Origin: Psococerastis gibbosa
Lineage: Eukaryota > Arthropoda > Insecta > Psocodea > Psocidae
Reading direction: 5' to 3'
Assembly (NCBI GenBank): GCA_963971405.1
Contig: OZ020485.1
Span: 50,651,469 to 50,715,468 of the forward strand
DNA length: 64,000 nucleotides
The notes beneath the pieces were generated by a model. That model ran no database searches, was not told the origin of the DNA, and saw only the letters and a program-made list of their open reading frames with translations. Below are positions 20,347-31,710 of this stretch, in pieces; the first letter of the stretch is position 1; every line of letters starts with the position of its first letter. Position numbers and translations under genes: made by a program.

Positions 20347-21687
20347 GAAACTTTCCCCGACGTCCCTCAAACGGATCCGTAGTCTGCCACCTCTTGCCTT
20401 CCATTGTCATCGCTCCGATAATTAACAATAAGTCAGTCGATATAGGACAACTGGACTATAAACTAAAAGGTTGAGTATCAAGAATCAATTAGGCCTACAA
20501 GGTAAAATTTTCTGCAGGGCCCGGGCGCTTCCTCTTTAAATGCCTCTTCTATCGAAGATAGCATGGCAATTGATGCTGACTATATACTAGGGAATTGCAA
20601 TGCAGTGGTTTCCCGTTGCCTTCTGCATCCTTATGCCGTCGACTCTTCATTGAGATCCTCGACCTTCAGGGCCAGTTTCACAACCCCAGGACAAAAGAGT
20701 GTCCAGCACTGAAAATACTGTTTTTTTTCTCTCGCGTATCCCGGCTCCAACTCGACCCGCTATCTGTTCTGTCGTCCTATCCATGTTGACCACGAGGAGG
20801 TACACAACTGGGATTTTTGTGTCTTCACCTGTGATCCATGAAGGCATTACTTATGCTAAATTGAAGACAAGGCCCGGCTACACCCAACTTGATGGGTGCA
20901 TTCCCCCGATAGAAGAAAAACGACCGCCACAGCATCTCGCATGGAGCAGCTGTGGTCATGAAGGATCCTCTATTAGTCCTCAGACCTAGACCCTAGAATG
21001 AGTAAATTGTCAAGCTATACTGCGTTTCCTTTTATTAGATTATCAGTAGCCTAGGTCATTCGAAACTGTTGCCTACTGTAGGAAAATTTGTTTTTCCAAT
21101 GCCTGCTTCTTATACCTTAAGAAAATCTGCCGGTCTGGCGAGGGGAGTGCACCCTAGGGCAGACTCCTACACCTCAGGGAGAAGGGGAGTTGACTGAAAG
21201 GGTGGACTTCCTGATTATAGTGGATTCCGAACAACTTGGGCAACATAGTAGTCACAGGATTCATTCGGAGGTGACCAGGACTCAACACGCATTTAGACTG
21301 ACTGGGCGTTATTTTGTCCCACCATGTTTCCCTGCCACCGCTGTGCACACTACCAAGTTTTCTGCAGTTTTTAACAGGCTCTGTCCTGGTCTATTCAATT
21401 GGTATGGGTGTTAGCCAAAAGGCAGGAAAATTGGAAATAAGTGTGAAGTACCGTAATATATAAATTGTTTTGAATTAAAATTTAAGTTAATTTACGTCCA
21501 GCCGCAGTCCAGTGCAGTGTGAGAATCCCAATTACAGTGGTGAGTGGTGACTACCGATCTATGCTTAGGCTAAAAACCGGTTCTTTCAAATCTTTCATTA
21601 AAAAAAAGAAGCCCGGACACTTTGGGGTTAACTGTAATATAGACAGGCCTAACATGTGCCCAAATGGAAATTAAAGACAATTTTATA
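20347..21687. other. Intergenic sequence with a small dispersed repeat
   Basis: Around 20787-20890 the phrase CACGAGGAGGTACACAA and its surroundings resemble 17070-17180. No gene was recognised; frames of 60-96 codons here overlap one another and carry no motif. Confidence 0.45.
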
Positions 21688-22525
21688 TTTTTGCTTTCCA
21701 ATTTATACGTAGTATAAGGAAAGCTTTGTGACGGTCGAAATTTTCGATTCCGAGATTTCAACGGATATACACGTTTTAAGGTCCCAGGAACCCGAAAAAG
21801 TGGTTTTTACGAAATGTCTGTCTGTCTGTGAGTCGATTTCCGGGCAAACTACTCGGTCGATTTTGATGAAATTTTGCATGTAGGTATCATACCTCGGAGC
21901 AATTTTTTTTTATTTGGGGCTAACTTAATTTGGAGGGGTTTTATTCTCAAAAAAATCCAAAAAAACGTCTAAAAAAATTATTTCTCAAAAACGGCTCCAA
22001 CGATTTCTTTTAAATTCACATATATTGTAGTCGTTATTAATGTTAACAAAATGCGGGGGGTCGCTTACCCCTTAATAGTTTGCTTCTGGGGGTAAAAAAA
22101 TAAAAATAACTAAGTTTTAATGAAAAATGACTAAAAAATAATTTTTCTGCGAAACCTTTCAATCGATGATTTCTACCTTCAGGTATGTTTTAGGTGTTAA
22201 ATTGAGTAACGGAACCGGACAGGTTGCTTTCCCAAAAAAGTATTTGGTTTTGTACAAAAAATGTTTTTTTTTTTTAAATGATAGAAAATTCACGCTCAAA
22301 TGCATTGCGTACCCTGCCAGTATTGCTGTGTGGTAATGTGTTGGTCTGACCTATCTAGAATTTACCTCACCACCAGTGACGTCAGGTGGACAACCCCCCC
22401 CCCCCCCCCCCGAGATATCGGAAATTTAACCATAGGAAAATTATTTACCATGAAATTACTCATTTTCTCTATCTACTAATTTTGATAAATTGGAAAGCAT
22501 GTGCGAGTAAACTCGGACCGGTTCT
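21688..22525 (+). repeat. Repeat A, copy 2 (complete)
   Basis: 838 bp with both family ends, the CTGT run near 21816, and a C run of about 18 nt at 22385-22403 beside GACGTCAGGTGGAC. Closest to the implied consensus. Confidence 0.88.
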
Positions 22526-22840
22526 ATTTTTTTGTTATTTGATAAAACAACAACAATGTAACAGGTAGTGATCGCGTACGGGCTTCTAAAGCCCAGCGAT
22601 AACAATTCTATTGTTATGTGCATATATACTGTATATTGTCTTGGAAATAGCCTACATACATTCATTAATACATTAATTCAAAAAAGTTCATTTTAAATAA
22701 ATAAAATTAATCTCTCGTTGCACAGCGACAAGTACATATTGAAAAATTATTAAAAATACTATTCAGCATTTTTTTAAGAAATCCTGCATTTCCTTTGAAT
22801 TCCCCTTTACATCAAACAACATAATTACTTTACACGTATT

Positions 22841-24500
22841 TTTCTTATGCAATGCACGGCCGACTTACATTGGCCCGAGCCCATCAACGGAGGGCTGTGA
22901 TTGGCCAAAGCCCGGTGGTGTGTTGGCCCAGATGAGACGAGATTCCATCGATGACGTAATCAGGCTCGAATATGTGACTCACATCCCAATACCTGCCGTA
23001 TTGGCCTAGGTGCCAATTAGGCTATTTTCTGAAGAGATATTATCCTATAGCTGGTGAAATTCGGTAGAAAATGGCTATAAGTAGCCTGTGTGTTGCATGT
23101 CGCTAATCTGCTATACACGTACGTAATGTCCATTTACCGCATGTCTCAAGCCTATAGATTTTTTGCAAATATTGACGGGTTTTTTTCTGATAATATGCAG
23201 CCGTATTTATTATAAGAAGCACAAGCATATAAGTACATTGCTGGAGCATATGCGCGTGGTCTATTAATAAAAATTTGGACCATCTGCATTTGCTTCTGGA
23301 GAAGAAAGTTTTTCTTCAAGAATAAAAGGGCGCCATGAGCGTCACCTAGGCCTCTCGAGCTTTTATACTCATTGCCCGGAAGTATAGGCTAACAATTTAA
23401 AGTAATTGGTTATGCATTTGGAGAACATGCTCATACTTCTTCTGTATTTTACTTTTGAAGTAAATGCTTGTTAATGAATTCGGCTGATTCATGTATCCTA
23501 CTTTGGGGGGTATAAACAAATACAAAATGCGCATGTCGCACTGGTTACATGTCCATAAAAAATTCCGTGGCAGAGCAACCTTTTGAGGGACTGAAACACT
23601 GAACCTGCGGACTGGCAGAGGAACACTTATCGTTGTTAGCCGACAACAAGAGGTAAGGTACCCTAATGGAGGTTCCCATCATCGCTTGAAAAGTCGCGGT
23701 GAGGAAGACCACAAACAGCCATCTATTGGTAGAAGGCGGTTTGTTTTCAGTATTATTTACCGATCTATTGGTGAAGATACATGGTGTAATATTACTTAAC
23801 AAACGGTTAACTGGACTTACATTGCTTGTTGTGTAAGACAGGGGTCTCACAGTCATCGAACAATTAGGGCGGAGCCCATAGTCAGGGGAAGGGGGCGACG
23901 TTTACGACGAACACAAAAGCAATAAGTCCATAAACCATCAGTCCTTCTCAGGTCTAAGCCTGATGATGAGAGTTGCACCCACTCACGAAACGTCTTCCCC
24001 TTTCCCTGACAATGGGCTCTGCAATAACTGTTTGACGACTTCGAGGTCCCTGTCTCTAATGACTATTAAGTCCAACTAACCCTTTGGTAAATATTATTTA
24101 CCAATACTTTCCAAGCGATAGTGGGACTGCATGAATCTAGGTCGGGTAGACGATTTCTCCTATTATGTGGAGCCTCGAACCTCCAACCTCCTCGATTTTC
24201 CATTTCACTTCTACTCCTCTATCAACTGGACTCATCCGGAGCCCATGCGTCTTGTTACATAATTTCCCCATATTGGTACAAAGGTTATCAAAACTATTGG
24301 CCAAATGATCATAAATTTCAATTTTTATATAAGGCCACTCTGGGGAATCTCGCCGAAACTGGGCCGCCTATATACCTGAACATCCTACCATCTACGGACC
24401 AATCAGAGCCCTCTATTTTGGGCAGCTGTGCCTCTGATTGGGCGATCTTTTATGCTACAATACACACCAATGTGTAAGTCGGCCATAAGTTGCATAAGAA
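22841..24500. mobile_element. Putative DNA element with about 100-bp imperfect inverted ends
   Basis: The left end TTCTTATGCAATGCACGGCC with GACTTACATTGG is mirrored at the right by TTCTTATGCAACTTATGGCC with GACTTACACATTGG; further in, CTGTGATTGGCC/CTCTGATTGGTCC and GAGATTCC also pair. No target duplication is evident. The interior holds a minus-strand frame of 103 codons (23545-23856) with one hydrophobic stretch, not recognised, and the phrase TGATGATGAGAGTTGCACCC near 23950 that is common in retroelements. Confidence 0.5.
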
Positions 24501-25223
24501 ATGATTAGCAATTATTATGGTTTCAGAGAATTTTCCAAAGCAATGTGATATAGATATACGAAAGTTGCCTTGCCCTGATTGGGCTGTTTCTAATGTGGTA
24601 TTCCTTCAATGTAGGTGGTATTTCACGATGCAGCCTGTTTTGGACTAAATTGTAGGCTATTATACCTACATTGTCTTACTGTGGATCATTGCCATTTAGT
24701 TTGCATTGTTTTTTGCTCGCAAGGTGGGACACATTCGGTGGGCCAACACGAACCAATCTCCTTTGAAATTACTTAGTAAATTTAGTATTTTAGATTTTTT
24801 TTACAGGAGATTCCGGGGTCTGCCATGACGTTCAGCAATAACTTAACCTTTGGGTTAAGAAGGTTGACAAGACAATTTTAGAATGCAAAGTACTATTAAA
24901 ATTGTTCTGTTTACAATTTTAAACCCATAGGATAAGTTACTATTAAACTGCAATCTTTGGCTTTGCAAAAGTTTCAAATAAAAAAAAATTCGTATAATTT
25001 TTAAGAACAATTTCTTAGGTAACGTACTATATTTCCGCATTTTGATGCTGCTAATTTTAAATAAGTTACCTCATTTTTAGAGTTGTATTTGATGTACATG
25101 TAACAGTCACTTTCGATCTTATCTTATCTTAACGGCGTATATCAACGCGGCCCTTGGCAGCTATGCTATATCTCGGAAATAATTAAATTTGCGTATTTCC
25201 GTGTCTTGGTCTTGGTATACGTA
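24501..25223. other. Intergenic sequence with Repeat B fragment
   Basis: At 24870-24930 the Repeat B phrase (AAAGTACTATTAAAATTGTT, then TGTTTAC) recurs. Nothing else recognised. Confidence 0.45.
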
Positions 25224-25243
25224 TGACGTAAATTATATAAAAG
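25224..25243 (+). promoter_or_regulatory. Candidate TATA promoter
   Basis: A CRE-like TGACGTAA is followed within a few bases by TATATAAAAG; about 25-30 bp downstream lies a sudden CpG-rich segment (CGTGCGACGGGCGGCACTTT). Spacing and composition fit a core promoter firing to the right. No coding start with a long frame follows closely, so the product could be spliced or non-coding. Confidence 0.35.
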
Positions 25244-26329
25244 TGGCGCGTTTTGTCGCCGTGCGACGGGCGGCACTTTCGTTGGAGGTCGTTCGTATCA
25301 CAAGGCTGCACGTGAGAGAAAGAAAGACCCTGAGGAAAGCGAAAGCAGCTGGCAACTGGTTATTTTAATTTTGGAATTTCCAGCCCCTGGACAACAAACA
25401 GTCTAGCTAGGCAACAAACTATAGCCAGTGGCCATGGTCTGTGGAAACACACTCCAGGCTACTTAATGGTTTTACACAGGGTTTTAAGTCGGTAGCAGGG
25501 CCTGTTACGACGGTTTTCGCCCATATAGGCATAACTTACATAGGCTAAAGTTACTTGTAGTTATAGCAATGCTTAAAATTAACAGTAGCTTTAAATAATG
25601 TCCAGAAGGGCCTAATTATAGTAGTCGAATGCCAAAGACCCAGTGACATTTCAGACATCACTGAAATTGTTTCCATAAGAATTTTGGCCATTGGCAAACT
25701 GGTACACAATCTTCTTCTACTGAGGTCATAATCTTAACGAATGGTTGGCAACAACTCTGTGCATAATTATGATCCTCCCGCTCTCTCGTCCTCTTCAGCT
25801 CATGGTACGTTAGAGCTCGTGCGTAGTCGATCCATGATGAATTCTTTCTTCAGCCACCCTCTTCTATTGGTTCCTACCACTATCAATTTACACCGGCTAA
25901 ATGCGATAATAATGGTCAAGCTTTGACACAGCTCACCATTGACATCTTGCTGCAGGCGTACGCATGACTTAACACAAGTTCGGGAACAAGTCAATAGTAA
26001 CATAATAAGGATACCAAAGTCTAAAACCAGCATTCTCTGAAGTTTTTCGCAAGTTAAATAACTAAAGAAACATAACAAAATCTCTATCTCTATATATAAA
26101 AATGAATCCCCCCAATATCCATAAGTCACGACATCACGCGTGAACGGCTGGACTGATTTCACTATTTTTTGTTGTTGTTGTTGTTGTGTTTGTTATTGTC
26201 AGGAGAAGGTTCTTATGACAGAAAAAATTTAAAAATTGCGCGGAAAATTGAAAAAATAAATTTAAATGGAAAATTGAAGTTGATAATCGTTGAGTTGTTC
26301 CGTTTTCTCTCGTGTCATGCGAGGCCCAA
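25244..26329. other. Intergenic sequence, nothing recognised
   Basis: CpG-rich for about 60 bp after the candidate promoter, then ordinary AT-rich sequence. No exon is supported. Confidence 0.4.
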
Positions 26330-26790
26330 TGGAACCACGTTAATGCGAGGCCCCGAAGTGGCGAGCTGCCAAATACCTTATCTATCAAAGTTTGGCGATC
26401 ATCATGGCAATTTGGACCTTGTTCCGAAAAGGAAAGTTGTGCTCTTGCCAAACCACTGCCTCAGGTTTTTCAGCCAGGATGTTCTTCTGCCGGGAGCCCT
26501 CAGTCCTTCTATCTTCCCTTGGATGCAGAAGGCGATACTTATCGTTCTTCATCAGATAGCCGAAGTATCCGTTTCTTAAGCGTCAGCAGTAACTCGGCTT
26601 CTGAATCCATTCGCCTCAAGACCTCAGCATTAGGAACACGATCTCTCCAGGATATGCGCAGCTTCCGCCTGTATACCCAGATTTGAATTGCACTGATTCT
26701 GTTCTTTATAGCTTGTGTCAATGTTCATCCCTCCATACCATATATAACGATTGGGAACACATAACATTTCCCCATTCTCAATCTAAGGTC
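26330..26790 (-). mobile_element. LINE reverse-transcriptase C-terminal fragment
   Basis: Minus strand: IKNRISAIQIWVYRRKLRIS, WRDRVPNAEVLRRM, then ELLLTLKKRILRLSDEER, the tail typical of a large class of insect LINEs (consensus style F-E-M-W-C-Y-R-R-M-L-R-I-S-W). The reading passes through frameshifts downstream, where WLKNLRQWFGKSTTFLF and a terminal block follow. 5'-truncated and broken. Related fragments lie at 17985 and 41690. Confidence 0.82.
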
Positions 26791-27552
26791 CAACCACAGA
26801 TTCGGACATCAAAGTGCTTTCTGCATTTTGATGAAGACTTTTCGAGTTTGAAGACCAACGGGAGCTTAAAGTCCGCAACCGGAGGAGGTTTTTGGGAGAA
26901 ATTACCATTCTGTCCTATAGTCAGTGCAGTCTACTATAAAACTATACATAGGCACGAGTTCTGGCACCGGAAGGGATTTTTTGTAGCACATGAAACGGAG
27001 GAAAATTAAGTATGTTGCACGATTTGAACTAGGTGTGGTTAATTTAATGTCACCATATAAACCATTAAGGAGCGGAAACGGGAATATATTGTACACTAGT
27101 ATTATTATAATGTGGGCGGGGCAAGGTAGCCAAGGACAAGCCCCACACTCACGGCTCTCAAACTTTCAGGTTTCCGGATTGTGCGTCGCAGGAATACCAC
27201 AAAATTAGGTTTCCATTTGCATTTAGCAACGGGTTTAATCCATCATGTTAAGCCGAAAATGAAGAAATCGTCTGTCAAGAGCAAGCAAGGGGGTAGCGCT
27301 CCAAACTATGAAAGATGAAACTTGACCGCTCGCATATAATGTATTAGCCACCCCCACGCTTACTGTCCCTCCACACGTCGGTATTCGGCAAGTTCTCTGC
27401 ACCCTTATTAGGAGACTGTCTTCATTCTGGTTCCTGTACCTCTTCCTCAGCCTTCCTCACCTTCGTGAACCAAAATCTCCCCTTCAAGTCACTTATTCAA
27501 GCACCGGCTGTTATTCATCCCCTATACACAATGATACAAATATGCCTGAACT
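26791..27552. other. Intergenic sequence, nothing recognised
   Basis: The left margin may include more worn LINE sequence. No gene is supported. Confidence 0.4.
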
Positions 27553-27560
27553 CTGAGTTG

Positions 27561-27958
27561 CATTGGCGTAAATAGGGGGTCCCCCCCCCAGGATTTCTGG
27601 TGACAAAGACGTTATGGAGGCGAAAGGCATAGTATCCACAATAACGAAAGGGACATTAATTCTTGGTATGCTTATTTCACACGAAAGACATCATGAAAAA
27701 AATCAACATATTGACCAAGCACTTTCAAAAAAATATATTACTCAAAATGCTTAAAACCCCAATATTTCAGACCTATTTTTTCAAAATTTTTCCTCGGGGG
27801 AGACCCCCTCCCTAATTTGGGCCCCCTTTCTCCAGGGTAAAATATGCGTAAAACCTCACTAAGTTGGGCCCATTTATCGATTTTTTTTTCTCCGGGGGAT
27901 CAATGTCTTGGGGTCCTAAAGCCCCCCCCCCCAGACATTTTGGGAATTTACACCAATG
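27561..27958. mobile_element. hAT-type MITE (CATTGGYGTAAAT ends)
   Basis: 398 bp with ends CATTGGCGTAAAT and ATTTACACCAATG and a perfect 8-bp duplication CTGAGTTG (27553-27560 and 27959-27966). C runs lie just inside both ends. Non-coding. Confidence 0.88.
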
Positions 27959-28389
27959 CTGAGTTGTGCTCTCAGTCTAGGTTTTTTTTTAAAGAACTAC
28001 CTACAGTTTTAAAGAACCCTCAAATCTATTTAGACTTCTTCCTGACTCCAAAATACTTTATAAGAAATCAGATAGGCATAATAACTATGGTGACAGAAAT
28101 ATGGTTCGAAAATACAAAGCAGAGAGAGACAGTGGCCCAAAAGAGGCAGCCAGTGACTTCTGAAGGAAAAAAAAAAAAAAAAACAGCTGACATTTGACAG
28201 GACAAAATGCGTCATCGGCATAGACAGACAACAGAGGGTCAGTTTATAGCCAATACAAGCACTGAAAACTCCTTACCTGGTTACTCCGAACAAAATAACA
28301 TCATACTCAAAGCACACTACCATGTGATATTAATAATAAACTAAAAAACACCATAAGTAGCAAAGAAATACTGTATTTCATTGAATCAA

Positions 28390-29739
28390 TCACTCATGCC
28401 TGCCCCCTTCATAATTTTCCGTTTTCATATCATTCAGCCCCAGATCTTCATTTTGCTCAAATGTGCGTTCATACTTCGTAATCTTAAGTGCAGGATCTGG
28501 TTCAGGGTCGGTTAAGCTCAAAACATAACTGTTGCCTGTCGGATCATCCAACACCAGAGTGACTGGCAACATTTTCTCCACTACATCCGCAAGTTTCGCC
28601 AAAAATTTAGCCATCCTCGTCTCCGAACCCGTATCATGGGAATCCACAAGCATGGAGCAACTCTCTACCAACTGGTCCTTCATGGCAACTAGAAGACCTT
28701 CGACAGTTGTAAAACGACCCGAAAGAGCTTGAGGTCCAACATAGATATCCAATTCTGGCACTTCAATACTACAATGCTCCGACTTGAGAACATCCCGGGC
28801 ATAGTCTTCAGGCTTGGTAACAGCAACTTCAATACGGACACCCTGCGACTCAATTCCACCACCAGATTTGACTTCATTGGTTCTATGGCCACAGTTATCG
28901 CAATTAGTAGCCATAATAACGACATCCTTGAAATATGGAATGCTTGTAACTTTCATCGTAGTCGAGCAGGGAACACCACAGTTGCTGCAGTTTGATGGGA
29001 AAGAAAGAACCTCACCGACCATATCTTCGTAGGTGAATTTATCGGCCTCAGCAGGCTGCAAAATGCCAACGGAGGCATCTTCGGAGACTTCTCCTGGGTC
29101 GTAAATGCAAAGGAGGTGGTCTTGCTCACGGCTACGAACATAATTACTCACTGAACATGCGGGATCCTTGAGGGGGGCCTGTGGGTTGCTCACAAAGCAG
29201 TTGCCGCTTATGTCGTCCAGAATTATCGTAAACGGCTCGACAACTTGTTTTAGATCCTTCAGTTTGTTCAAGAAAACATCTATTTTATCGGCAGCCTCAG
29301 GGTCTTGCTCTCTTCTAGCCGGCTGGCTAACTTCGAGTCCTTCTATACTTCTATCAATAACTCCTTCGATTGTTGTTACCTCTCCTTTTTGCGACTGCGA
29401 CGGTATCTCAAATTCTAGCTCGGGAATGCGTACAGAAGTAAAGTCCGACTTGAAGACTTGACGGTTTAGATCGTCAACGGTTTGAACTGTAAGCTCAATA
29501 CGGACACCCTTTTCCTCGACTTTGCCACCGGGCTGAATCTCGTTGTTTTTGAAGCCGCAGTGCTCGCACTCGAATGACATAAGAACAACTTCCTTATAGA
29601 ATGGTATTTTGGTGAGAAGAATACGGGTGACGCCATTTTTCTCACAGTTGAGACAAAGGCTCTCGATTTCGGTGGTTTCCGGGTCCGCGTCGTCAGCCGA
29701 GAGTGGCCGAAATAGCGGCTGAGTGTCTGGCGTTGTCAT
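28390..29739 (-). CDS. ZPR1: ZPR1 zinc-finger protein
   Basis: Complete 449-codon frame. ZPR1 is a conserved eukaryotic protein that binds eEF1A as a folding chaperone and, in animals, also the inactive EGF receptor and SMN complexes; it moves between cytoplasm and nucleus. Two ZPR1 modules are seen: zinc finger 1 uses C29, C32, C58 and C61, finger 2 C251, C254, C280 and C283, both C-X2-C-X25-C-X2-C. Each finger is followed by its beta-barrel domain, with GVRIELTV and GVRIEVAV, and FTIILDDISGN and VTLVLDDPTGN as paired landmarks. The length is as usual for animals (about 440-460). The coding region is one exon. A good acceptor (TTCTTTTCAG) ends about 14 nt before the ATG, which points to a leader intron rather than a retrocopy. 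The chosen ATG is the first in frame after that acceptor. All zinc ligands are present and no defect is seen. Confidence 0.97.
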   Translation of the reverse strand: MTTPDTQPLFRPLSADDADPETTEIESLCLNCEKNGVTRILLTKIPFYKEVVLMSFECEHCGFKNNEIQPGGKVEEKGVRIELTVQTVDDLNRQVFKSDFTSVRIPELEFEIPSQSQKGEVTTIEGVIDRSIEGLEVSQPARREQDPEAADKIDVFLNKLKDLKQVVEPFTIILDDISGNCFVSNPQAPLKDPACSVSNYVRSREQDHLLCIYDPGEVSEDASVGILQPAEADKFTYEDMVGEVLSFPSNCSNCGVPCSTTMKVTSIPYFKDVVIMATNCDNCGHRTNEVKSGGGIESQGVRIEVAVTKPEDYARDVLKSEHCSIEVPELDIYVGPQALSGRFTTVEGLLVAMKDQLVESCSMLVDSHDTGSETRMAKFLAKLADVVEKMLPVTLVLDDPTGNSYVLSLTDPEPDPALKITKYERTFEQNEDLGLNDMKTENYEGGRHE

Positions 29740-29753
29740 GGTGATTAGGTCAC

Positions 29754-29766
29754 CTGAAAAGAACAG
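29754..29766 (-). promoter_or_regulatory. Likely 3' splice site of a ZPR1 leader intron
   Basis: Reading on the minus strand, CTGTTCTTTTCAG precedes GTGACCTAATCACC and the ATG. A pyrimidine tract with CAG so close to the start codon indicates a 5' UTR intron; the matching first exon upstream could not be fixed by eye. Confidence 0.5.
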
Positions 29767-29802
29767 AAGATGGCGTGTTATCTCTCTTGTGTGGTCAGAG
29801 AA

Positions 29803-29895
29803 TTCTAGTGGCTAGCGGGCTGTATTCTCTCATTCTTGGAGGGCAGAGTTCGAATCCCAGAACGTCCAGGCTATCTCTTAACAGTCTGTCTAATC
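29803..29895 (+). repeat. SINE-3 copy (tRNA-like head)
   Basis: A-box-like CTAGTGGCTAGCGGG and B box AGTTCGAATCCC spaced as in a tRNA, followed by AACGTCCAGG. Other heads or tails of the same style are at 32320, 61938 and 63200. Pairing of the acceptor stem is not evident, so it is not taken as a tRNA gene. It lies in the leader region of ZPR1. Confidence 0.55.
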
Positions 29896-30053
29896 TGGCA
29901 GCTTTCATTTGAAAGGCGAGTAAAGATAGGCGTTTTTTGCGCACTGAATTGTATTAAAAAAGTATTATTACTGTAGCACACCTCATTGTGTTCAACGTAT
30001 ACGAGGAACAACTGTCCCGAGCCCTATTCAAAACAATACAGTGGGCAACCGGA

Positions 30054-30466
30054 AGTGGTTGTATTCTAATGGAAATCACGTATAGCAGCGCCGTCATGAT
30101 AGTTTGTCAGAACAGTATGAATTCTCTTTATTTACCACTGCAGTGTTTGGCAAGTTTCGGGTTTTCATCCATGAAGACTAATAGATTAAGGAGATCTGGC
30201 ATATGACATGAATACTCCCGCACTTGATTCGCCATTCTATTATGCGTTGCGACTTCCGTGAGTGGTTGTATTCTAATGGAAATCACGTATAGCGACGCCT
30301 TCACGATCGTTTGTCAGAACAGTATGAATTCTCTTAATTGACCGCTGCAATGCTTAACAAGTGTCTGGTCTTTCATTCATGAAGACTAATAGATTATGGA
30401 GAATCGGCATAGAATGAATACTCCCCCAATCGACTCACCATTCCATTACGCGTTGCGACTTCCGTG
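30054..30466. repeat. Two-unit tandem duplication upstream of ZPR1
   Basis: Unit of about 207 bp: GTATTCTAATGGAAATCACG at 30061 and again at 30268; TTTGTCAGAACAGTATGAAT and GCGTTGCGACTTCCGTGAGT also recur at the same offset. The units differ at roughly a tenth of sites. It begins about 315 bp upstream of the ZPR1 start codon and could overlap its promoter or first exon. Confidence 0.85.
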
Positions 30467-31635
30467 AGTCCTCTTAGTCGTATGTACGGACTACGGAGGC
30501 TCACTGCTATACGACTCGCTGTCAACTGCTCCTACACCCTATTCAGAGTGATGCGTGGCGTTTCACTTTAATTCACCCCCCACCCGCAAACAGGGCAAAA
30601 GAAGTTCTAAAATGCATTAACATAATAAGTGGGAATCCTAAAAATAATAATTTGCTTCAAGCGGGTACAATAAGGTGAACGAAAATGAATTTAAAGATAT
30701 TTATGTAACCTATACAATTTGTTCTATTACCGTAGTGCCACATTTTTCTCCTCGAAGCAAAACCTTCAGCTCCATAAGCATTTGCCCTAAATTTGTAAAG
30801 CAAAGGGATTTACTTTTTTTTATGAATTGAAGTCAATATAATACAGCACTGCCTTTATTCTGAGAATCTGTCACACGTAATTATAGCTTCGAAAGCGAAG
30901 TAGAGCAGGTGCATAGCTGATGCACACGCAGGAGGTCAATGAGTTTAAGCACAAAACGGTAACAAGTGTGAGGTGTTGCATCATACGACCATCACTCTTG
31001 TACCTCAACGGTACCAATGCCACTATCACTGTACCTCAGCGTACCTCAACACGCCCATTTCACACTTTTCCCTCCAACTCAATAAACCTAGCGTCGAGCC
31101 AAGGTTTATAGACTTGGGAGCCTTTCTTTCAGAAAGTTGCACTGGCACAGCAATTATGTGGGTACCGACTTCCGTATTAGAGGTGAACTACTCGTATATA
31201 AAATTTCACAGGAAATATCGTTAATAGAGCGAAAATTGAGAAATTAGTAAATAGAAGAAATGTTCTTCTACATCAAGATCATACATGATTTGTGGTAGGT
31301 GGTAGTGAATGGCGTCTCGAAAGCCACATACAGGTATTACCCATTTTTTGTATTAATTAATTGCGCAATGACATTGTATCTAAGATCAATGTTACCTATA
31401 CGGCAGGTGGAAGATTTTTGTAAGTCTTTAACATGGCACAACCAACTAAGCAATAGAAAATCTGCTTTGTTAACAAACGTGCGAGCTAGTTTTAACACCG
31501 AGCCATTTATCATTGAGGGTGGGTCCCACAAACGCTAGTAAAGTTTAAGTGAGGAATACTTCACAGCACCTCCATGAATTGGAGCATGGCGGTGCTCTCC
31601 TAGGTCGAATAACTTTGGAGGAGGTAATGTCCCAA
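30467..31635. other. Intergenic sequence, nothing recognised
   Basis: Frames of 60-83 codons between 30920 and 31540 carry no motif. The phrase CTACTCG/GGTACC-rich segment near 31000 has short internal repeats (CTCAACGGTACC, CCTCAGCGTACCTCAAC). Confidence 0.4.
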
Positions 31636-31710
31636 CTCTCCCAGTTGAGTGTAATAAGAGTGGACTTGATGTATAGTAGCGCAAACTCCACTAGGCTAGT
31701 TCAGCCTTTA
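31636..31710 (+). repeat. SINE-1 tail fragment
   Basis: CCCAGTTGAGTGTAATAAGAG and AACTCCACTAGGCTAGTTCAG are the SINE-1 body and tail, diverged. Confidence 0.45.

Noticed and set aside
23545-23856. A secreted-protein or V-ATPase accessory-subunit exon
   Set aside because: The hydrophobic stretch and VPYLLLSANNDK are suggestive, but there is no usable start or clear splice pair, and the segment lies inside a putative mobile element.
29803-29880. A tRNA gene upstream of ZPR1
   Set aside because: Only box-like motifs are seen, with no convincing cloverleaf; the tail matches other SINE-3 pieces.
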